Source of the DNA: a virus
Virus record (IMG/VR): IMGVR_UViG_3300035210_000189
Coordinates: 62,001 to 126,000 of that record
DNA length: 64,000 bases
Strand: one strand, 5' to 3'
Shown here: piece after piece, positions 9,137-18,026 of the stretch
Layout of the letters: the number at the start of each line of letters is the position of its first letter
Numbering within the stretch: position 1 is the first letter of the stretch
Notes under the pieces: generated by a model
Told to the model about the DNA's origin: nothing
What the model saw: the letters and a program-made list of their open reading frames with translations, nothing else
Databases searched by the model: none
Made by a program: the position numbers and the translations under genes

Positions 9137-9206
9137 TTTTGTTGACTACTATTGTTAAATTTGATAATATTGACACGTAAACAACCAATCAATAAAGGTG
9201 AATAAA

Positions 9207-9344
9207 ATGCAAGGTTCATTTGGTGATGCAACAGAACGTTTTCGGGGTGGTAAGAAAAAAGACACCGAGAAGGCTAAACATAATCGTCAAGATCAAAGCT
9301 TTCGCAACAAACGCCGTAAACGCCACGCTTCGCTTGAGGATTAA
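9207..9344 (+). CDS. 45-residue basic protein
   Basis: A very small, strongly basic and disordered-looking protein (R-G-G-K-K-K-D near residue 13, N-K-R-R-K-R-H near residue 34). AAAGGTG precedes the ATG and the next gene starts four bases after its stop, so they share a transcript whose promoter is TTGACT with TAATAT. A nucleic-acid-binding role is plausible from charge only. Confidence 0.65.
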   Translation: MQGSFGDATERFRGGKKKDTEKAKHNRQDQSFRNKRRKRHASLED

Positions 9345-9347
9345 ACA

Positions 9348-9620
9348 ATGACTAACCGTGTAATTACTATTAAAAAAGTTGGCAATGCCAATAATGTCAT
9401 GTATCGGGATGTCCTTGTTGGGTGTTTTGAAGATGGTGACACAGAATCTCTGGCTGCCATTATTGATCGGGCGATTGATGTTTATATTGAACGAAGCACT
9501 CCAAAGACTGCTGACATTCGTGATGCCTGTATTAAACTGGCTGAACTTAGTTATGATCTTGGTCGTAAAGGTGGTTCTAAAAGTTCATTAACTTCCCTTA
9601 TTAATATTGCTTGTCGATAA
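9348..9620 (+). CDS. small unknown protein, pair E
   Basis: A 90-residue protein related to the next gene: I-T-I-K-K...V-M-Y-R-D-V-L-V-G-C-F-E-D-G-D matches I-K-I-T-H...V-Y-Y-K-D-S-F-I-G-I-A-E-D-G-D. N-terminal half looks like a beta hairpin, C-terminal half helical. Function unknown. Confidence 0.7.
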   Translation: MTNRVITIKKVGNANNVMYRDVLVGCFEDGDTESLAAIIDRAIDVYIERSTPKTADIRDACIKLAELSYDLGRKGGSKSSLTSLINIACR

Positions 9621-9647
9621 CTATTTATTTCTTCATCGAGGCTAACC

Positions 9648-9911
9648 ATGAACCTTATCAAAATCACACATTTGCCTATGCAACACGTCAGCAGTGTTTA
9701 TTACAAAGATTCGTTTATTGGTATTGCCGAAGATGGTGATTCTACTGCCATGCAGCGACTAATGAATCAAGCATTGGAACTTCATGATAAAAAAGAGAAA
9801 GAAAAAGAAACGGATGCTCTTTTAAAAGTAGCTCGTGCTGTTTATCGTCTTGATCAAGATGAAGTATCCGAGGCCAAAATGCTTGAAATCGTCAAGGAAT
9901 CTTTTGCATGA
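9648..9911 (+). CDS. small unknown protein, pair E
   Basis: An 87-residue paralogue of the preceding gene, with a lysine/glutamate-rich helix (residues about 45-55). It overlaps the following acetyltransferase by ATGA, which indicates one operon from 9207 to 10381. Confidence 0.7.
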   Translation: MNLIKITHLPMQHVSSVYYKDSFIGIAEDGDSTAMQRLMNQALELHDKKEKEKETDALLKVARAVYRLDQDEVSEAKMLEIVKESFA

Positions 9912-10381
9912 AGTATATTTCTCTGTCTAACAATGCACCAGCCGTGGCTAGTGCATTGGGCATTCAAAGTTATAAAATCAAAGACACCATTCTTGACGTT
10001 TTCAAAACGATGGAAATAAAATACCCTAATTTTGACGACTGGTTTGGTAAAATCTTCGTTGAAGTTTTAATGGAAGACGTTCGTCGTGACATTATTCTGG
10101 CAATGGATGGAACTAAGATTGCTGGTATCCTGATTTTGAAAGATATGGATGGCGAAAAGAAAATTTGTAACATTGTTGTGCTGCCTGCATATCGTAAACA
10201 AGGGGTGGCTACTGAATTGTTTGAGTTGGCTTTTGAATACCTTGGCACTCGAAAACCGATGATTTCGATGTCCCAAGATCTTGTTCCAAGTTTTGCAGCA
10301 TTGATTCGAAAATACAAGTTTAAATTGACCAACATTGATTATACTTACAATAAAAATAAGATAGAATTTTACTACAATTAA
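9908..10381 (+). CDS. GNAT-family N-acetyltransferase
   Basis: A 157-residue GNAT acyltransferase. Strand beta-4 and motif A read I-C-N-I-V-V-L-P-A-Y-R-K-Q-G-V-A-T-E-L (about residues 93-112), the acetyl-CoA-binding R-x-x-G-x-A pattern. The C-terminal part (S-F-A-A-L-I-R-K-Y-K-F) is the usual last helix and strand. Last gene of a small operon, directly ahead of tRNA-Leu. Substrate unknown. Confidence 0.85.
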   Translation: MKYISLSNNAPAVASALGIQSYKIKDTILDVFKTMEIKYPNFDDWFGKIFVEVLMEDVRRDIILAMDGTKIAGILILKDMDGEKKICNIVVLPAYRKQGVATELFELAFEYLGTRKPMISMSQDLVPSFAALIRKYKFKLTNIDYTYNKNKIEFYYN

Positions 10382-10391
10382 AATAAAATAG

Positions 10392-10420
10392 TTGACTTTG
10401 TGTTGGTATTACACTATAAT
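10392..10420 (+). promoter_or_regulatory. promoter of tRNA-Leu
   Basis: TTGACT, a 17-base spacer and TATAAT; the predicted start falls close to the tRNA 5' end, so there is almost no leader. Confidence 0.85.
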
Positions 10421-10429
10421 TATCAAATC

Positions 10430-10513
10430 GCGGAAATGGTGGAATGGTAGACACGCTGGTCTTAGAAGCCAGTGCCGAGAGGCGTGTGGGTTCGAGTCCC
10501 ACTTTCCGCACCA
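10430..10513 (+). tRNA. tRNA-Leu (anticodon UAG)
   Basis: An 84-nt class II tRNA including encoded CCA. The acceptor is GCGGAAA paired with TTTCCGC. The anticodon stem CTGGT/GCCAG encloses loop CTTAGAA with anticodon TAG; a variable arm TGCCGAGAGGCGT follows; the T-arm is GTGGG TTCGAGT CCCAC. It reads CUA and probably other CUN leucine codons. It has its own promoter and terminator, so it is a single-gene unit. Confidence 0.95.
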
Positions 10514-10521
10514 GTTTATAT

Positions 10522-10549
10522 AAGGCTCACAGTTGTGGGTCTTTTTTTT
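10522..10549 (+). terminator. intrinsic terminator after tRNA-Leu
   Basis: Imperfect stem AGGCTCACA/TGTGGGTCT with wobble pairs, then eight T residues. Confidence 0.8.
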
Positions 10550-10591
10550 AACTATTTGTTGATGTATTCAATACTTTAAGAGGTTGTTATT

Positions 10592-10801
10592 GTGCCTAAA
10601 ACCATTCCACTGCCCAGAAAGAAATCCAATCAATTACTTTTTGTAACTGTTTTTTCTTTTGTTGGCATTTTTATTGGTATGATGATTTTTGGTATTAGTA
10701 TTCATCATTTTAATGGTCAAAAATCAAGGTATAATAACGATTCTGTTAAATCGCAGGACTTAATTAAATCTTTCTTTTCACAAAAAGGCAGTGGTAAATG
10801 A
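10592..10801 (+). CDS. small single-pass membrane protein
   Basis: A 69-residue protein starting at GTG after AGAGGTT. Basic N-terminus (P-R-K-K-S), one membrane helix at about residues 16-38, then a polar tail, so topology is N-in or signal-anchor. It overlaps the next gene by ATGA. Function unknown. Confidence 0.65.
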   Translation: MPKTIPLPRKKSNQLLFVTVFSFVGIFIGMMIFGISIHHFNGQKSRYNNDSVKSQDLIKSFFSQKGSGK

Positions 10802-11301
10802 ATCTTCCTATCTATCATGATTTTGTCGAAAAATACACACCTGAAAAACCATTTGAAAGAGATACCTATGGTGCCAGTGCTTGGATGACTGAAAATAGCT
10901 ATTATGCTATTCATAAAAAATCACGTTTCATTGATATTCATGAAATGTTAAACAGTTTATATGAAGATAAATTAGTCAGTTATGTCAGAACGAATACTCG
11001 CTTAATGTCTGTTGAACAATTTGAGGATCGATTTTCTATTTTTGATTCCATTGCTAATGTCTGTTTCAAGGACAGAGCGACTATGCAATTGTTAATGAAA
11101 ATGGATGTTAACTTAATGAAGCCTGATTGCTGGGTTGAAAATTTAAATGCCCCTCATTATGCATTAACTCCGGTTGCCTGTCCTAATGATATAATCATGG
11201 ATATGTATTTTAATACCAGTAGACGATCTTATGAGGCAGTCCGTAAGAATATTTACCTCGATATTTGTAAAGCCTACATCCATCTCTTCATCCCCGATTG
11301 A
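10798..11301 (+). CDS. unknown cytosolic protein
   Basis: A 167-residue protein translationally coupled to the small membrane protein before it. No membrane segment or known motif; methionine- and tyrosine-rich. A partner of the membrane protein is an inference from overlap only. Confidence 0.7.
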   Translation: MNLPIYHDFVEKYTPEKPFERDTYGASAWMTENSYYAIHKKSRFIDIHEMLNSLYEDKLVSYVRTNTRLMSVEQFEDRFSIFDSIANVCFKDRATMQLLMKMDVNLMKPDCWVENLNAPHYALTPVACPNDIIMDMYFNTSRRSYEAVRKNIYLDICKAYIHLFIPD

Positions 11302-11350
11302 GTCTTTTCTTCGTTTGTGTTATAATCAACGAAATCTTAGAGGAACTACC

Positions 11351-11929
11351 ATGACCAGTCTTGATCTCATTTTGAAAAATATGATCCTTTCTGCACCCTA
11401 TCTTTATCCAACGACTTGGCAGTGTTATGCCTCTATTTTTCTTGATGTGAACTCCGGTTTTACTTTTACTAATTCCGAAATTCAATGCCCCTTTGAAGTC
11501 AAAGAAAATCCTGTTATCAATGAGCGATATCTTGAACTCTACAAAACATTGGCTGTCACTGAAATAGGTGAGCTGGATTATGGCATGAAGTTGTTTATGA
11601 ATGATTTCATCAAAGAAAATATTGATGTGATTGTGAGCACAAAATGTGTTTATGTTGAATACCTTAAACCTTCGATTGATGACTTAGCTTTATGCGTGGA
11701 TGACTCACCTGTCTGGTTGATTGATGATTCTTATCCCAATGATGTCTTTAAAGCGGCTATTGATGTCTTGGAGAAGGTGAAACATTTGCTTTGGTATCAT
11801 TATGGCCTACATCATTGCCTTACACGGCCTATTGAGTGTGCTTCGTGGCAAGAAGTGTGTTATCATACGGCCTATGTTAAAGTCTCTGAACGACTTGAAA
11901 CCCTTAAACCACAAAGGATTCCAGCCTAA
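11351..11929 (+). CDS. unknown protein, paired family F (first member)
   Basis: A 192-residue protein whose N-terminus (I-L-S-A-P-Y-L-Y-P-T-T-W-Q...F-L-D-V-N-S-G-F) is related to the next gene and to the pair at 30776 and 31366. I start it at ATG 11351 after AGAGGAACTACC, because a TTGAGT/TATAAT promoter lies immediately upstream; a longer in-frame reading would run through that promoter. Joined to the next gene by a TAATG overlap. Confidence 0.75.
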   Translation: MTSLDLILKNMILSAPYLYPTTWQCYASIFLDVNSGFTFTNSEIQCPFEVKENPVINERYLELYKTLAVTEIGELDYGMKLFMNDFIKENIDVIVSTKCVYVEYLKPSIDDLALCVDDSPVWLIDDSYPNDVFKAAIDVLEKVKHLLWYHYGLHHCLTRPIECASWQEVCYHTAYVKVSERLETLKPQRIPA

Positions 11930-12513
11930 TGAAAGCTATTACTGTCATTAACTCTATCATTGCTAAATACAACTTGTCCTTTTCCACTCGTTGGAGAGTG
12001 TTGGAACACCTTTTTCTGGTCAATGGCAATGGCTGTTATTGGACAACTTATGGGTGTTTGGATGGTAATCCTGAACATTATCAAGAAAGTGAACTTGGTG
12101 AAAATAGCACTATTCAGTCATTGCTTCAAACGTTGGAACTTCTAAAAGATTATGATATGCCAAAGATGACAGATGCCTATCATTTGCAAATTAAGTTTGA
12201 AGAAGGTCTTGATAAATTCAAGCAAGCCAACATGAAAAAAATTGCGGCTAATCAATTCTTTTTCTTTGACAGTCAGATACCTACATTCCAAGATCTGTCC
12301 CGTGCTTCGTTTAACCATCTGTTTTATGAAGTCCCTGATAACGTTCAACCTGACTGGAAAGCACTGATTGTTGAAACGGCTTGTATTGTCCAGAAAGGTA
12401 TTAAGAGCAGTTACTTTGTATCTGGCCCTTTGACTGCACCAGAATCGTGGAGCAACCCAGAAGCATTTGCCGTTTACATGGCCGCAGAAAACCAGCTAAA
12501 ATCTCTAAAATGA
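11929..12513 (+). CDS. unknown protein, paired family F (second member)
   Basis: A 194-residue protein. The opening I-A-K-Y-N-L-S-F-S-T-R-W-R-V-L-E-H-L-F closely resembles M-I-N-Y-N-S-I-F-A-T-R-W-H-V-L-K-H-V-F in the gene at 31366, and both have a late W-[KR]-x-A-L-[IV]-[VE]... helix. The same two-gene order occurs at both loci, so the pair duplicated as a unit. Function unknown. Confidence 0.75.
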   Translation: MKAITVINSIIAKYNLSFSTRWRVLEHLFLVNGNGCYWTTYGCLDGNPEHYQESELGENSTIQSLLQTLELLKDYDMPKMTDAYHLQIKFEEGLDKFKQANMKKIAANQFFFFDSQIPTFQDLSRASFNHLFYEVPDNVQPDWKALIVETACIVQKGIKSSYFVSGPLTAPESWSNPEAFAVYMAAENQLKSLK

Positions 12514-12582
12514 CTTCTTAGTCTATTGATTTTTCGTCCTACTGTGTTATAATGGCCTTCTTAATTAGGGAGGTCATTTATC

Positions 12583-13074
12583 ATGTCAAACAATCATGAA
12601 ATCGAAAATCTTGAAGATAAAATTTTCACGACCTTACGCCGTCACGGGAACTATTCGATCCCTAAAAATGCGGTAAACATTTATGCACCTATCCTTACTT
12701 TGCTGACTAAAATGAGTGAAGATGGCTTGGTTGTGCAAAGTGAAAACCCTAATAAGATCATTTTCACTACTACCGAAAAAATGGCACAGACTGTCATTAT
12801 TCGTGGGGTGACTGCAGATAAAGTCCGCACAGGATTTCACCTTTGTCGTCAAAAGAATGATGAAGTTGTCGCACAGGTTAATGCTCGTAACCGTGAAGTT
12901 TATATCAAGGATATTGACTTTCTTGGTGTTGTTCAATCTGTGGAAACAAAAGAAGTGCCTGCTAATATTTGGGAAAAGCTGACTTTTAGAAAAAACAGCT
13001 TGAAAACAGTGATTAAATTCAAATACAAAACACTGGTGGTGTCTCCTGAAACTGAATTGATGAAAGTTCGTTAA
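12583..13074 (+). CDS. unknown protein with possible winged-helix N-terminus
   Basis: A 163-residue protein after GGAGG. The first 65 residues (helix, P-K-N-A turn, helix T-L-L-T-K-M-S-E-D-G-L-V-V-Q, then I-I-F-T-T-T strand) have the spacing of a winged helix-turn-helix, but this is a judgement by eye. The basic C-terminal half is probably beta-rich. It could be a DNA-binding regulator. Confidence 0.6.
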   Translation: MSNNHEIENLEDKIFTTLRRHGNYSIPKNAVNIYAPILTLLTKMSEDGLVVQSENPNKIIFTTTEKMAQTVIIRGVTADKVRTGFHLCRQKNDEVVAQVNARNREVYIKDIDFLGVVQSVETKEVPANIWEKLTFRKNSLKTVIKFKYKTLVVSPETELMKVR

Positions 13075-13140
13075 TTCTTATGATATCGTCATAATATCAC
13101 CACAATTAAAATATGAAAATTTGATGGCAATTCATCTAGA

Positions 13141-13168
13141 ACAAGCATTTCGGTGCTTGTTTTTTTTT
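13141..13168 (+). terminator. intrinsic terminator
   Basis: ACAAGCA/TGCTTGT stem with TTTCGG loop and nine T residues. Confidence 0.85.
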
Positions 13169-13207
13169 AAATGAATAGTTATACTATTTTAATTATGGAG
13201 ATTTACA

Positions 13208-13528
13208 TTGTTTAAAATTATTAGTTTATTTGGCGTTATAGCCTTCTTATCTGGGTGTGGTGGTGATACTGTCATCAGTGAAGCCCCTCGTGAGTTTATT
13301 GTTTTGGAATACGATGAGCCTTATGGTTTTAGTGTAACCCTTGAAGACTTGATTACGCATGAAATTTATAAAGATGTTTCAGTTTCCAGAACCTGTGATG
13401 ATTACGCAAAGCTAAAAATTGATTCTATTTGGTCATTCCCTGTGACTACTTATGTCGATAATTCTGGTAAATCCTATTCGGTGGTTGACGCTACTGATTT
13501 ATGTGACAGACTCGAGAAAATGCTGTAA
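13208..13528 (+). CDS. small lipoprotein
   Basis: A 106-residue lipoprotein starting at TTG after TGGAGATTTACA, the same leader used by many ATG genes here. The signal ends in lipobox L-S-G-C at residues 14-17. Mature part is short, acidic, with two further cysteines. Lipidation would depend on Lgt, a homologue of which is encoded at 35036. Function unknown. Confidence 0.75.
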   Translation: MFKIISLFGVIAFLSGCGGDTVISEAPREFIVLEYDEPYGFSVTLEDLITHEIYKDVSVSRTCDDYAKLKIDSIWSFPVTTYVDNSGKSYSVVDATDLCDRLEKML

Positions 13529-13582
13529 AACTTTTTATATTTATGATATAATTATGCATTCTTTATAATATAGGATGCCGTT

Positions 13583-14260
13583 ATGAACGCAGCTACCCAA
13601 CATTTCAGTGGTGTTTTTACTAAAATTAAGACACTCATCAGCCAATATAAACTTTCAGAGTTTATTAATTCTTCTTTGCTGTTTTCTTCGCTCTGTTCGT
13701 TGGCTATGCTGTATGCCTTCTCTTATGGATTGCAGACAGAAAGCCGTGAATTGATTGTCTTTACCCCGCTTAATGCTATTAGTTCATTCCTTTTATTTTG
13801 TTTTGGCTTATGGATGACAAAAAGCTCTAAATTACCAGATCGCTATTATAGCTGGTCCTCGGCCATTAACTATCTCGGGGTGCTGTTACTTATTCCTTAC
13901 CTTGTCTTTATTGACAATCGGTCAATGGTAGCATTGGCAATGTCGTTTTTCTTTATCAATATTTTTAACTTGTGTATCCTGTTACACCTATTAAATTTCC
14001 GTTCTAATTACCACCATGACTGGAATGCCTTGCGTAAACTGACATCATTGAAATCTGGTTTCAATTTCAAACTGTCGATGGGAGTAAAATTACATGTGTT
14101 GATGCCTGTGGGTTTAGTGACAATCTATTTTGATAAAATTTGTGTGAATGGTGTTGATTATGATTTGTATGATCTAACCAAATACTTTGAAACCCATGAT
14201 TTAGATTTAAATACCGCCACTGATGATGATTTTAAACTGTTTGAAATGATCAGATATTAA
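13583..14260 (+). CDS. membrane protein with cytosolic domain, tandem family G
   Basis: A 225-residue protein with about four membrane helices in residues 28-145 and a soluble C-terminal domain of about 80 residues. That domain (L-R-K-L...F-N-F-K, then a V-x-I-Y-F-D-K-I strand, then F-E-M-I-R-Y at the end) is shared with the next two genes. Function unknown. Confidence 0.75.
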   Translation: MNAATQHFSGVFTKIKTLISQYKLSEFINSSLLFSSLCSLAMLYAFSYGLQTESRELIVFTPLNAISSFLLFCFGLWMTKSSKLPDRYYSWSSAINYLGVLLLIPYLVFIDNRSMVALAMSFFFINIFNLCILLHLLNFRSNYHHDWNALRKLTSLKSGFNFKLSMGVKLHVLMPVGLVTIYFDKICVNGVDYDLYDLTKYFETHDLDLNTATDDDFKLFEMIRY

Positions 14261-14283
14261 TTACGTTAGATAAGGATTGATTT

Positions 14284-14946
14284 ATGAATAAAATTATATT
14301 TTTTTGTCAACGTTTGTTTGTCTCCTATTCTGTGTCTTTGATGGCTATTATTTTTTCTGTTTTTTTTGGAATAGCTAACTCAGGTATTGTGGAATCAGAT
14401 ATTATTGGCATTGTAGTAACAGGTTGTTTAGCCTTGGTTATGCTTGTTATGTGTGCGGATGGCCGTGCAGAAATTAAAAATATTACTTACTATTCAAAAG
14501 TGGCAAGTTTAAACTATCTATTCAGCTTTTTATTGATTGTTTATACTATTTTAATGAAAGGATTTGATATACATTTCATGTTGGCACCTGCTCTATTGTT
14601 AAGTCTTTTTAATATATATCTGTGTTTTAAAATGCAATCAAATCTTTCTAATCTGGTCGTGGTTCCTGAACTTCAAAAACTTCGTAAATTGCTACCTGAT
14701 GTCAAACACTTCAAGATTGATTATGATTACACTTTTTTGAAACCTACTGATGCTCCGAGGTATGAGCCAAGATCTTACAAAATTATCACGACACTTGGAA
14801 ATCTATCTTTTGATGGAAGATTCTTTTATCTTAATGGACATACTTATGAGATAGCTAACTTTATTTCGGGTTATAGATCGTGTAATATTAACATTGACAC
14901 ATCAACACCAGAAGATGCTACCGTTATGCAAATGTTTTGTATATAA
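14284..14946 (+). CDS. membrane protein with cytosolic domain, tandem family G
   Basis: A 220-residue paralogue: four hydrophobic segments, then the soluble block E-L-Q-K-L-R-K-L-L-P-D-V-K-H-F-K-I-D-Y-D and a final V-M-Q-M-F-C-I. Spacing to the upstream gene is 23 bases, suggesting one transcript. Confidence 0.75.
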   Translation: MNKIIFFCQRLFVSYSVSLMAIIFSVFFGIANSGIVESDIIGIVVTGCLALVMLVMCADGRAEIKNITYYSKVASLNYLFSFLLIVYTILMKGFDIHFMLAPALLLSLFNIYLCFKMQSNLSNLVVVPELQKLRKLLPDVKHFKIDYDYTFLKPTDAPRYEPRSYKIITTLGNLSFDGRFFYLNGHTYEIANFISGYRSCNINIDTSTPEDATVMQMFCI

Positions 14947-15035
14947 AAGCAATGGTATAAGCCATTCTGATCTATCATGTTTACTCGGAATAGTGTATAA
15001 TCAGCTTCTAATTTAAATAATGCCATGAGGTATTT

Positions 15036-15698
15036 ATGAAATCATTAAACATGTTACGTCAGTTAAATTTAGCATCCTTCATCATGTTGGCGTGTGCTAT
15101 TTATTGTGCTGTTGCTTCATTTCATTACGTGACAGTAAATGGAAATAAGTTTTTCTTTGCTGTCGGTGGTGTTACTTCGGTGATGTTGGGTTTTGCGGTT
15201 GTCTTGAATGTATTGAATATTTTCATGATGCCGCGAGATAAATTCTATTCCAATGGGGCATGGACATTCCATTTACTCAGTGTACTGCTGTTGGTTACAT
15301 CGTTTACAGCCCCCGAAGAATATTTGATCAACTTTATCAGTATCGCTGTGCTTTCCATTTTCAATATTGTTGTTTTTTTAAGCACGATGTCATTTCGTTC
15401 TCGTGAATCGACGTTGATCAATCAACTTCGAAAACTATTTCCTGATGAAAAGTTCTTTAATTTCGATATTGATTTCAAATTTAAGAAAGACTTCATTGAA
15501 GACGCTGTTGATACTTACATTTCTGGCATTCGTCTCTTGACGCCCTTTGGCAAAGTAGTGTTTGTCGGTGATGGTTTTTATTTCGATGATCGTTTTCATG
15601 AAGCTAAACGCTTTGTGACTAGCCTAAAAGATTGTGGTTTTAAGTTTAATAAAGCAACACCTGACGAAATGAAAGTTGTTGAAATGCACGTTTATTAA
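15036..15698 (+). CDS. membrane protein with cytosolic domain, tandem family G
   Basis: A 220-residue third copy, with L-I-N-Q-L-R-K-L-F-P-D-E-K-F-F-N-F-D-I-D matching the same block of the previous gene and a final V-V-E-M-H-V-Y. It has its own TATAAT box and GAGGT ribosome site, unlike the second copy. Confidence 0.75.
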   Translation: MKSLNMLRQLNLASFIMLACAIYCAVASFHYVTVNGNKFFFAVGGVTSVMLGFAVVLNVLNIFMMPRDKFYSNGAWTFHLLSVLLLVTSFTAPEEYLINFISIAVLSIFNIVVFLSTMSFRSRESTLINQLRKLFPDEKFFNFDIDFKFKKDFIEDAVDTYISGIRLLTPFGKVVFVGDGFYFDDRFHEAKRFVTSLKDCGFKFNKATPDEMKVVEMHVY

Positions 15699-15732
15699 AT
15701 TTTTTAATAATTATTTAACATTAGGAGTTCGT

Positions 15733-15921
15733 ATGACCACTATTACACAACGTTCAAAAGATGATTTGCTACACGACATTATTTGTTTCTGTCGGGATGA
15801 CTACGATGAGCTAGCCAGCATTATCAGAAATGGTATGAAAGGCATGAACGACATGGATGAAGCGGAGTTGCTGGCTTTGTTTAAAGAATATGGCGTTGAG
15901 CCTGCTTTTGAGGTGGAATAA
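15733..15921 (+). CDS. small acidic protein
   Basis: A 62-residue acidic helical protein. ATG 15733 is chosen because AGGAG precedes it; a longer in-frame reading starts inside the upstream gene. Its TAA overlaps the next ATG (TAATG). Function unknown. Confidence 0.7.
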   Translation: MTTITQRSKDDLLHDIICFCRDDYDELASIIRNGMKGMNDMDEAELLALFKEYGVEPAFEVE

Positions 15922-16193
15922 TGGCTAAGTTGAGTTCGTTACTCAGTTGGATTAAAAAGCCTCGGGATAACCTGAATGAGCTTCGTAGTGAGGCTCAATC
16001 ACTTATTAGTCAGATTGAATCTCGCTTGTATGCACAAGAAACTCGGGAAGGTTATCTTAACTCCATGAGGACGCTAAGATCGAGTCGAGAACTCTTACAA
16101 ATGCTAGAAGGAACCAGTGAGGCTAATCAAATTATATTCTTGAAAAAAATGATTAAGCGATTAAAGCCTATTAGCAAAATGAAATATTGTTAA
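15921..16193 (+). CDS. small basic helical protein
   Basis: A 90-residue basic, mostly helical protein coupled to the acidic gene before it. The acidic/basic pairing of two overlapping small genes is suggestive of a complex but no toxin or antitoxin motif is visible. Confidence 0.7.
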   Translation: MAKLSSLLSWIKKPRDNLNELRSEAQSLISQIESRLYAQETREGYLNSMRTLRSSRELLQMLEGTSEANQIIFLKKMIKRLKPISKMKYC

Positions 16194-16276
16194 ATAATCA
16201 TAGAATATTGTTGTTATATAGTACCCGTTATGTTATTATTAACATCTTGCTTTCAAATATTAGTCAGGAGCCGTTC

Positions 16277-16807
16277 ATGAAATCTAAAGAACTAACAAAA
16301 TTAAATATTCTCGTTGCTGTCCTTAAAAACAACTACAGTGATTATTATGAAAAGCATATTGGACATGACTTTCTTGATGATCTTGATGTCCACAAAAACT
16401 CAGATAGCATTTCTTATTTGATGGAACATGTTCGTAAGCTGAAACCAACTGACAAAGAATATCCTGACTATTTGAAGCATTGTTATGCTATCTTCCTTGA
16501 ATTGCAACACCTTGTTAAAGTAGAACTTGAAGAAGCTGAACAAAACCACATTCATCTCATTAAACGCAGTTTTACTACAAAGTCCGTTGATCGTTTAATG
16601 TTGCTTGACTTGGCTGTGAACGACCCGTTTTCAATGGATAAATTTTGTGAAGATGTCAAAAAAGATAAAAAAGAGTTTTTATCCAGCGTAATTATCAATT
16701 TGGTAGAAAGCTATAAGTTATTCAAGAAAGAAAAAACTCGAAAATTAGATAGAATCAACTATTTCACTAATTATTTTGCAAAATGTTTTAATGATTTAAC
16801 GAATTGA
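16277..16807 (+). CDS. unknown helical protein
   Basis: A 176-residue lysine-rich, largely helical cytosolic protein starting at ATG 16277 after CAGGAG. No domain recognised. A structured RNA with a terminator follows its stop within a few bases and may be its 3' untranslated region. Confidence 0.7.
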   Translation: MKSKELTKLNILVAVLKNNYSDYYEKHIGHDFLDDLDVHKNSDSISYLMEHVRKLKPTDKEYPDYLKHCYAIFLELQHLVKVELEEAEQNHIHLIKRSFTTKSVDRLMLLDLAVNDPFSMDKFCEDVKKDKKEFLSSVIINLVESYKLFKKEKTRKLDRINYFTNYFAKCFNDLTN

Positions 16808-16810
16808 GCA

Positions 16811-16965
16811 ACTATGGCCCGTATCCCTGTATTGGTTAAGACCTAGTAGCAATAGTCCGGTGGATACCTCGCCAGTAATGGTAATTAGACGACTGAATGT
16901 GTGTCGGCAAATCCGGTGTAATGGTGGAAGTCCGTTAACAAAGAAGACCTTCGGGTCTTTTTTTG
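16811..16965 (+). ncRNA. structured RNA with T-arm-like hairpin and terminator
   Basis: No gene fits here but base pairing is dense. GTATCC (16821-16826) pairs with GGATAC (16862-16867); nested TATTG (16830) pairs with CAATA (16850). CGAC/GTCG close a hairpin at 16890-16906. TAATGG (16919) pairs with CCGTTA (16932) around a seven-base loop, like a tRNA T-arm. It ends in a UUCG terminator (AGACC/GGTCT, 16945-16958). It may be an independent RNA or a processed 3' end; no promoter is clear. Class not recognised. Confidence 0.5.
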
Positions 16966-17137
16966 TTTATATTTTATTATTATTGAAATATCAAAACAAG
17001 AAGGATTGGTTAATGTTAAAAAACGAGATGATTATTGGAAGAGTATTACTGCCATTAAGAAATAATTAGTTTACATATTCTAAATTGATAAATATTTTAA
17101 TACAGGTATAATAATAAAAAATAATAAGAATAAAGAT

Positions 17138-17983
17138 ATGCACAACTATTTAAAAATGGCATTGGCTGTTTCAATGTCAGTTACCCCATTACTATCGCTT
17201 GCTGATTATAAAGTTAATTACTTTCTTGATAAAAATAATATATCCTTTAAAAATAAACCCCTTGCTCAATGGCTGGCGTCAACACCAACTTATAGTGAAT
17301 GGGCATATGTAGGTGATTATTTTAACTGTCAATCAGCTTTACCTACGGCTGATTCACAACCAGATGGTGTTTCTTTCACTCAAACATTATCAGAATGCAC
17401 TAAAATTCGTTCTCGTACAGTTCAAGAAAGAGAACAGAATAATCAGACACACGAATACCGAAATGTGGGTATCCCTGTAGAAGAAACTGAAAATGAAGAA
17501 CATTTAACATACACCAAACAATTAACTGGCACGAAAGTGTCATTCTCGTTTACTTTCTCGGCAGGTAAATCATCAGCAGTGGGTGGAGATACCATTGTTG
17601 GTCTTTATGCTAGAACAAATGCTGGCATTTCTCTTGGGTCAACCGTTTTAAATGAAAATGGTGCTCGTATATTGTTGTATTATTATTCACATGCATATTA
17701 CAATGCAATGACAGTCTGTTCCATAAGATTTGCAATGACCGCCAAAACGGGTTGGACTCCGGGGGGAGTAACACCTCCTACTGCTATGAACGACTTGAAG
17801 AAATATAATTATATTGATTTATATAAATCTAGCACCTTAGTTAAACGTTATTCTGTAGCCGCCGCCCCTGTATTAACTTCTGATGCGGGATACTTTAAAG
17901 AAATCTCAGTTCCTTGTAGTGAGATGTCTGCTTTTTATGCAAATACAACGTTGTTTAATAAAGTCGAATTAAATAAAGACTAA
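17138..17983 (+). CDS. exported protein with A-D-Y-[KR] mature N-terminus
   Basis: A 281-residue protein with a signal peptide (about residues 1-22). The mature start A-D-Y-K-V-N-Y...N-I-S-F-K resembles those of the genes at 36079 (A-D-Y-R-M-V-V...S-I-V-F-K) and 41530 (A-D-Y-R-M-N-V...S-I-S-F-G). The rest is probably beta-rich, with several cysteines. Promoter TTGATA/TATAAT with 16-base spacing. Function unknown; periplasmic or surface location inferred. Confidence 0.75.
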   Translation: MHNYLKMALAVSMSVTPLLSLADYKVNYFLDKNNISFKNKPLAQWLASTPTYSEWAYVGDYFNCQSALPTADSQPDGVSFTQTLSECTKIRSRTVQEREQNNQTHEYRNVGIPVEETENEEHLTYTKQLTGTKVSFSFTFSAGKSSAVGGDTIVGLYARTNAGISLGSTVLNENGARILLYYYSHAYYNAMTVCSIRFAMTAKTGWTPGGVTPPTAMNDLKKYNYIDLYKSSTLVKRYSVAAAPVLTSDAGYFKEISVPCSEMSAFYANTTLFNKVELNKD

Positions 17984-17997
17984 AATTAAATAATAAA

Positions 17998-18026
17998 AAA
18001 AGACCTTCGAAAAGGTCTTTTTTGTT
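17998..18026. terminator. bidirectional intrinsic terminator
   Basis: AAGACCTT/AAGGTCTT stem with A-rich and T-rich flanks on both sides, between two converging genes. Confidence 0.85.

Noticed and set aside
15733-16193. Toxin-antitoxin pair
   Set aside because: Acidic and basic small genes overlap, but no toxin or antitoxin fold or motif is visible.
17013-17069. An 18-codon gene after AAGGA
   Set aside because: Too short to support without conservation; it lies after the terminator of the RNA at 16811 with no promoter.
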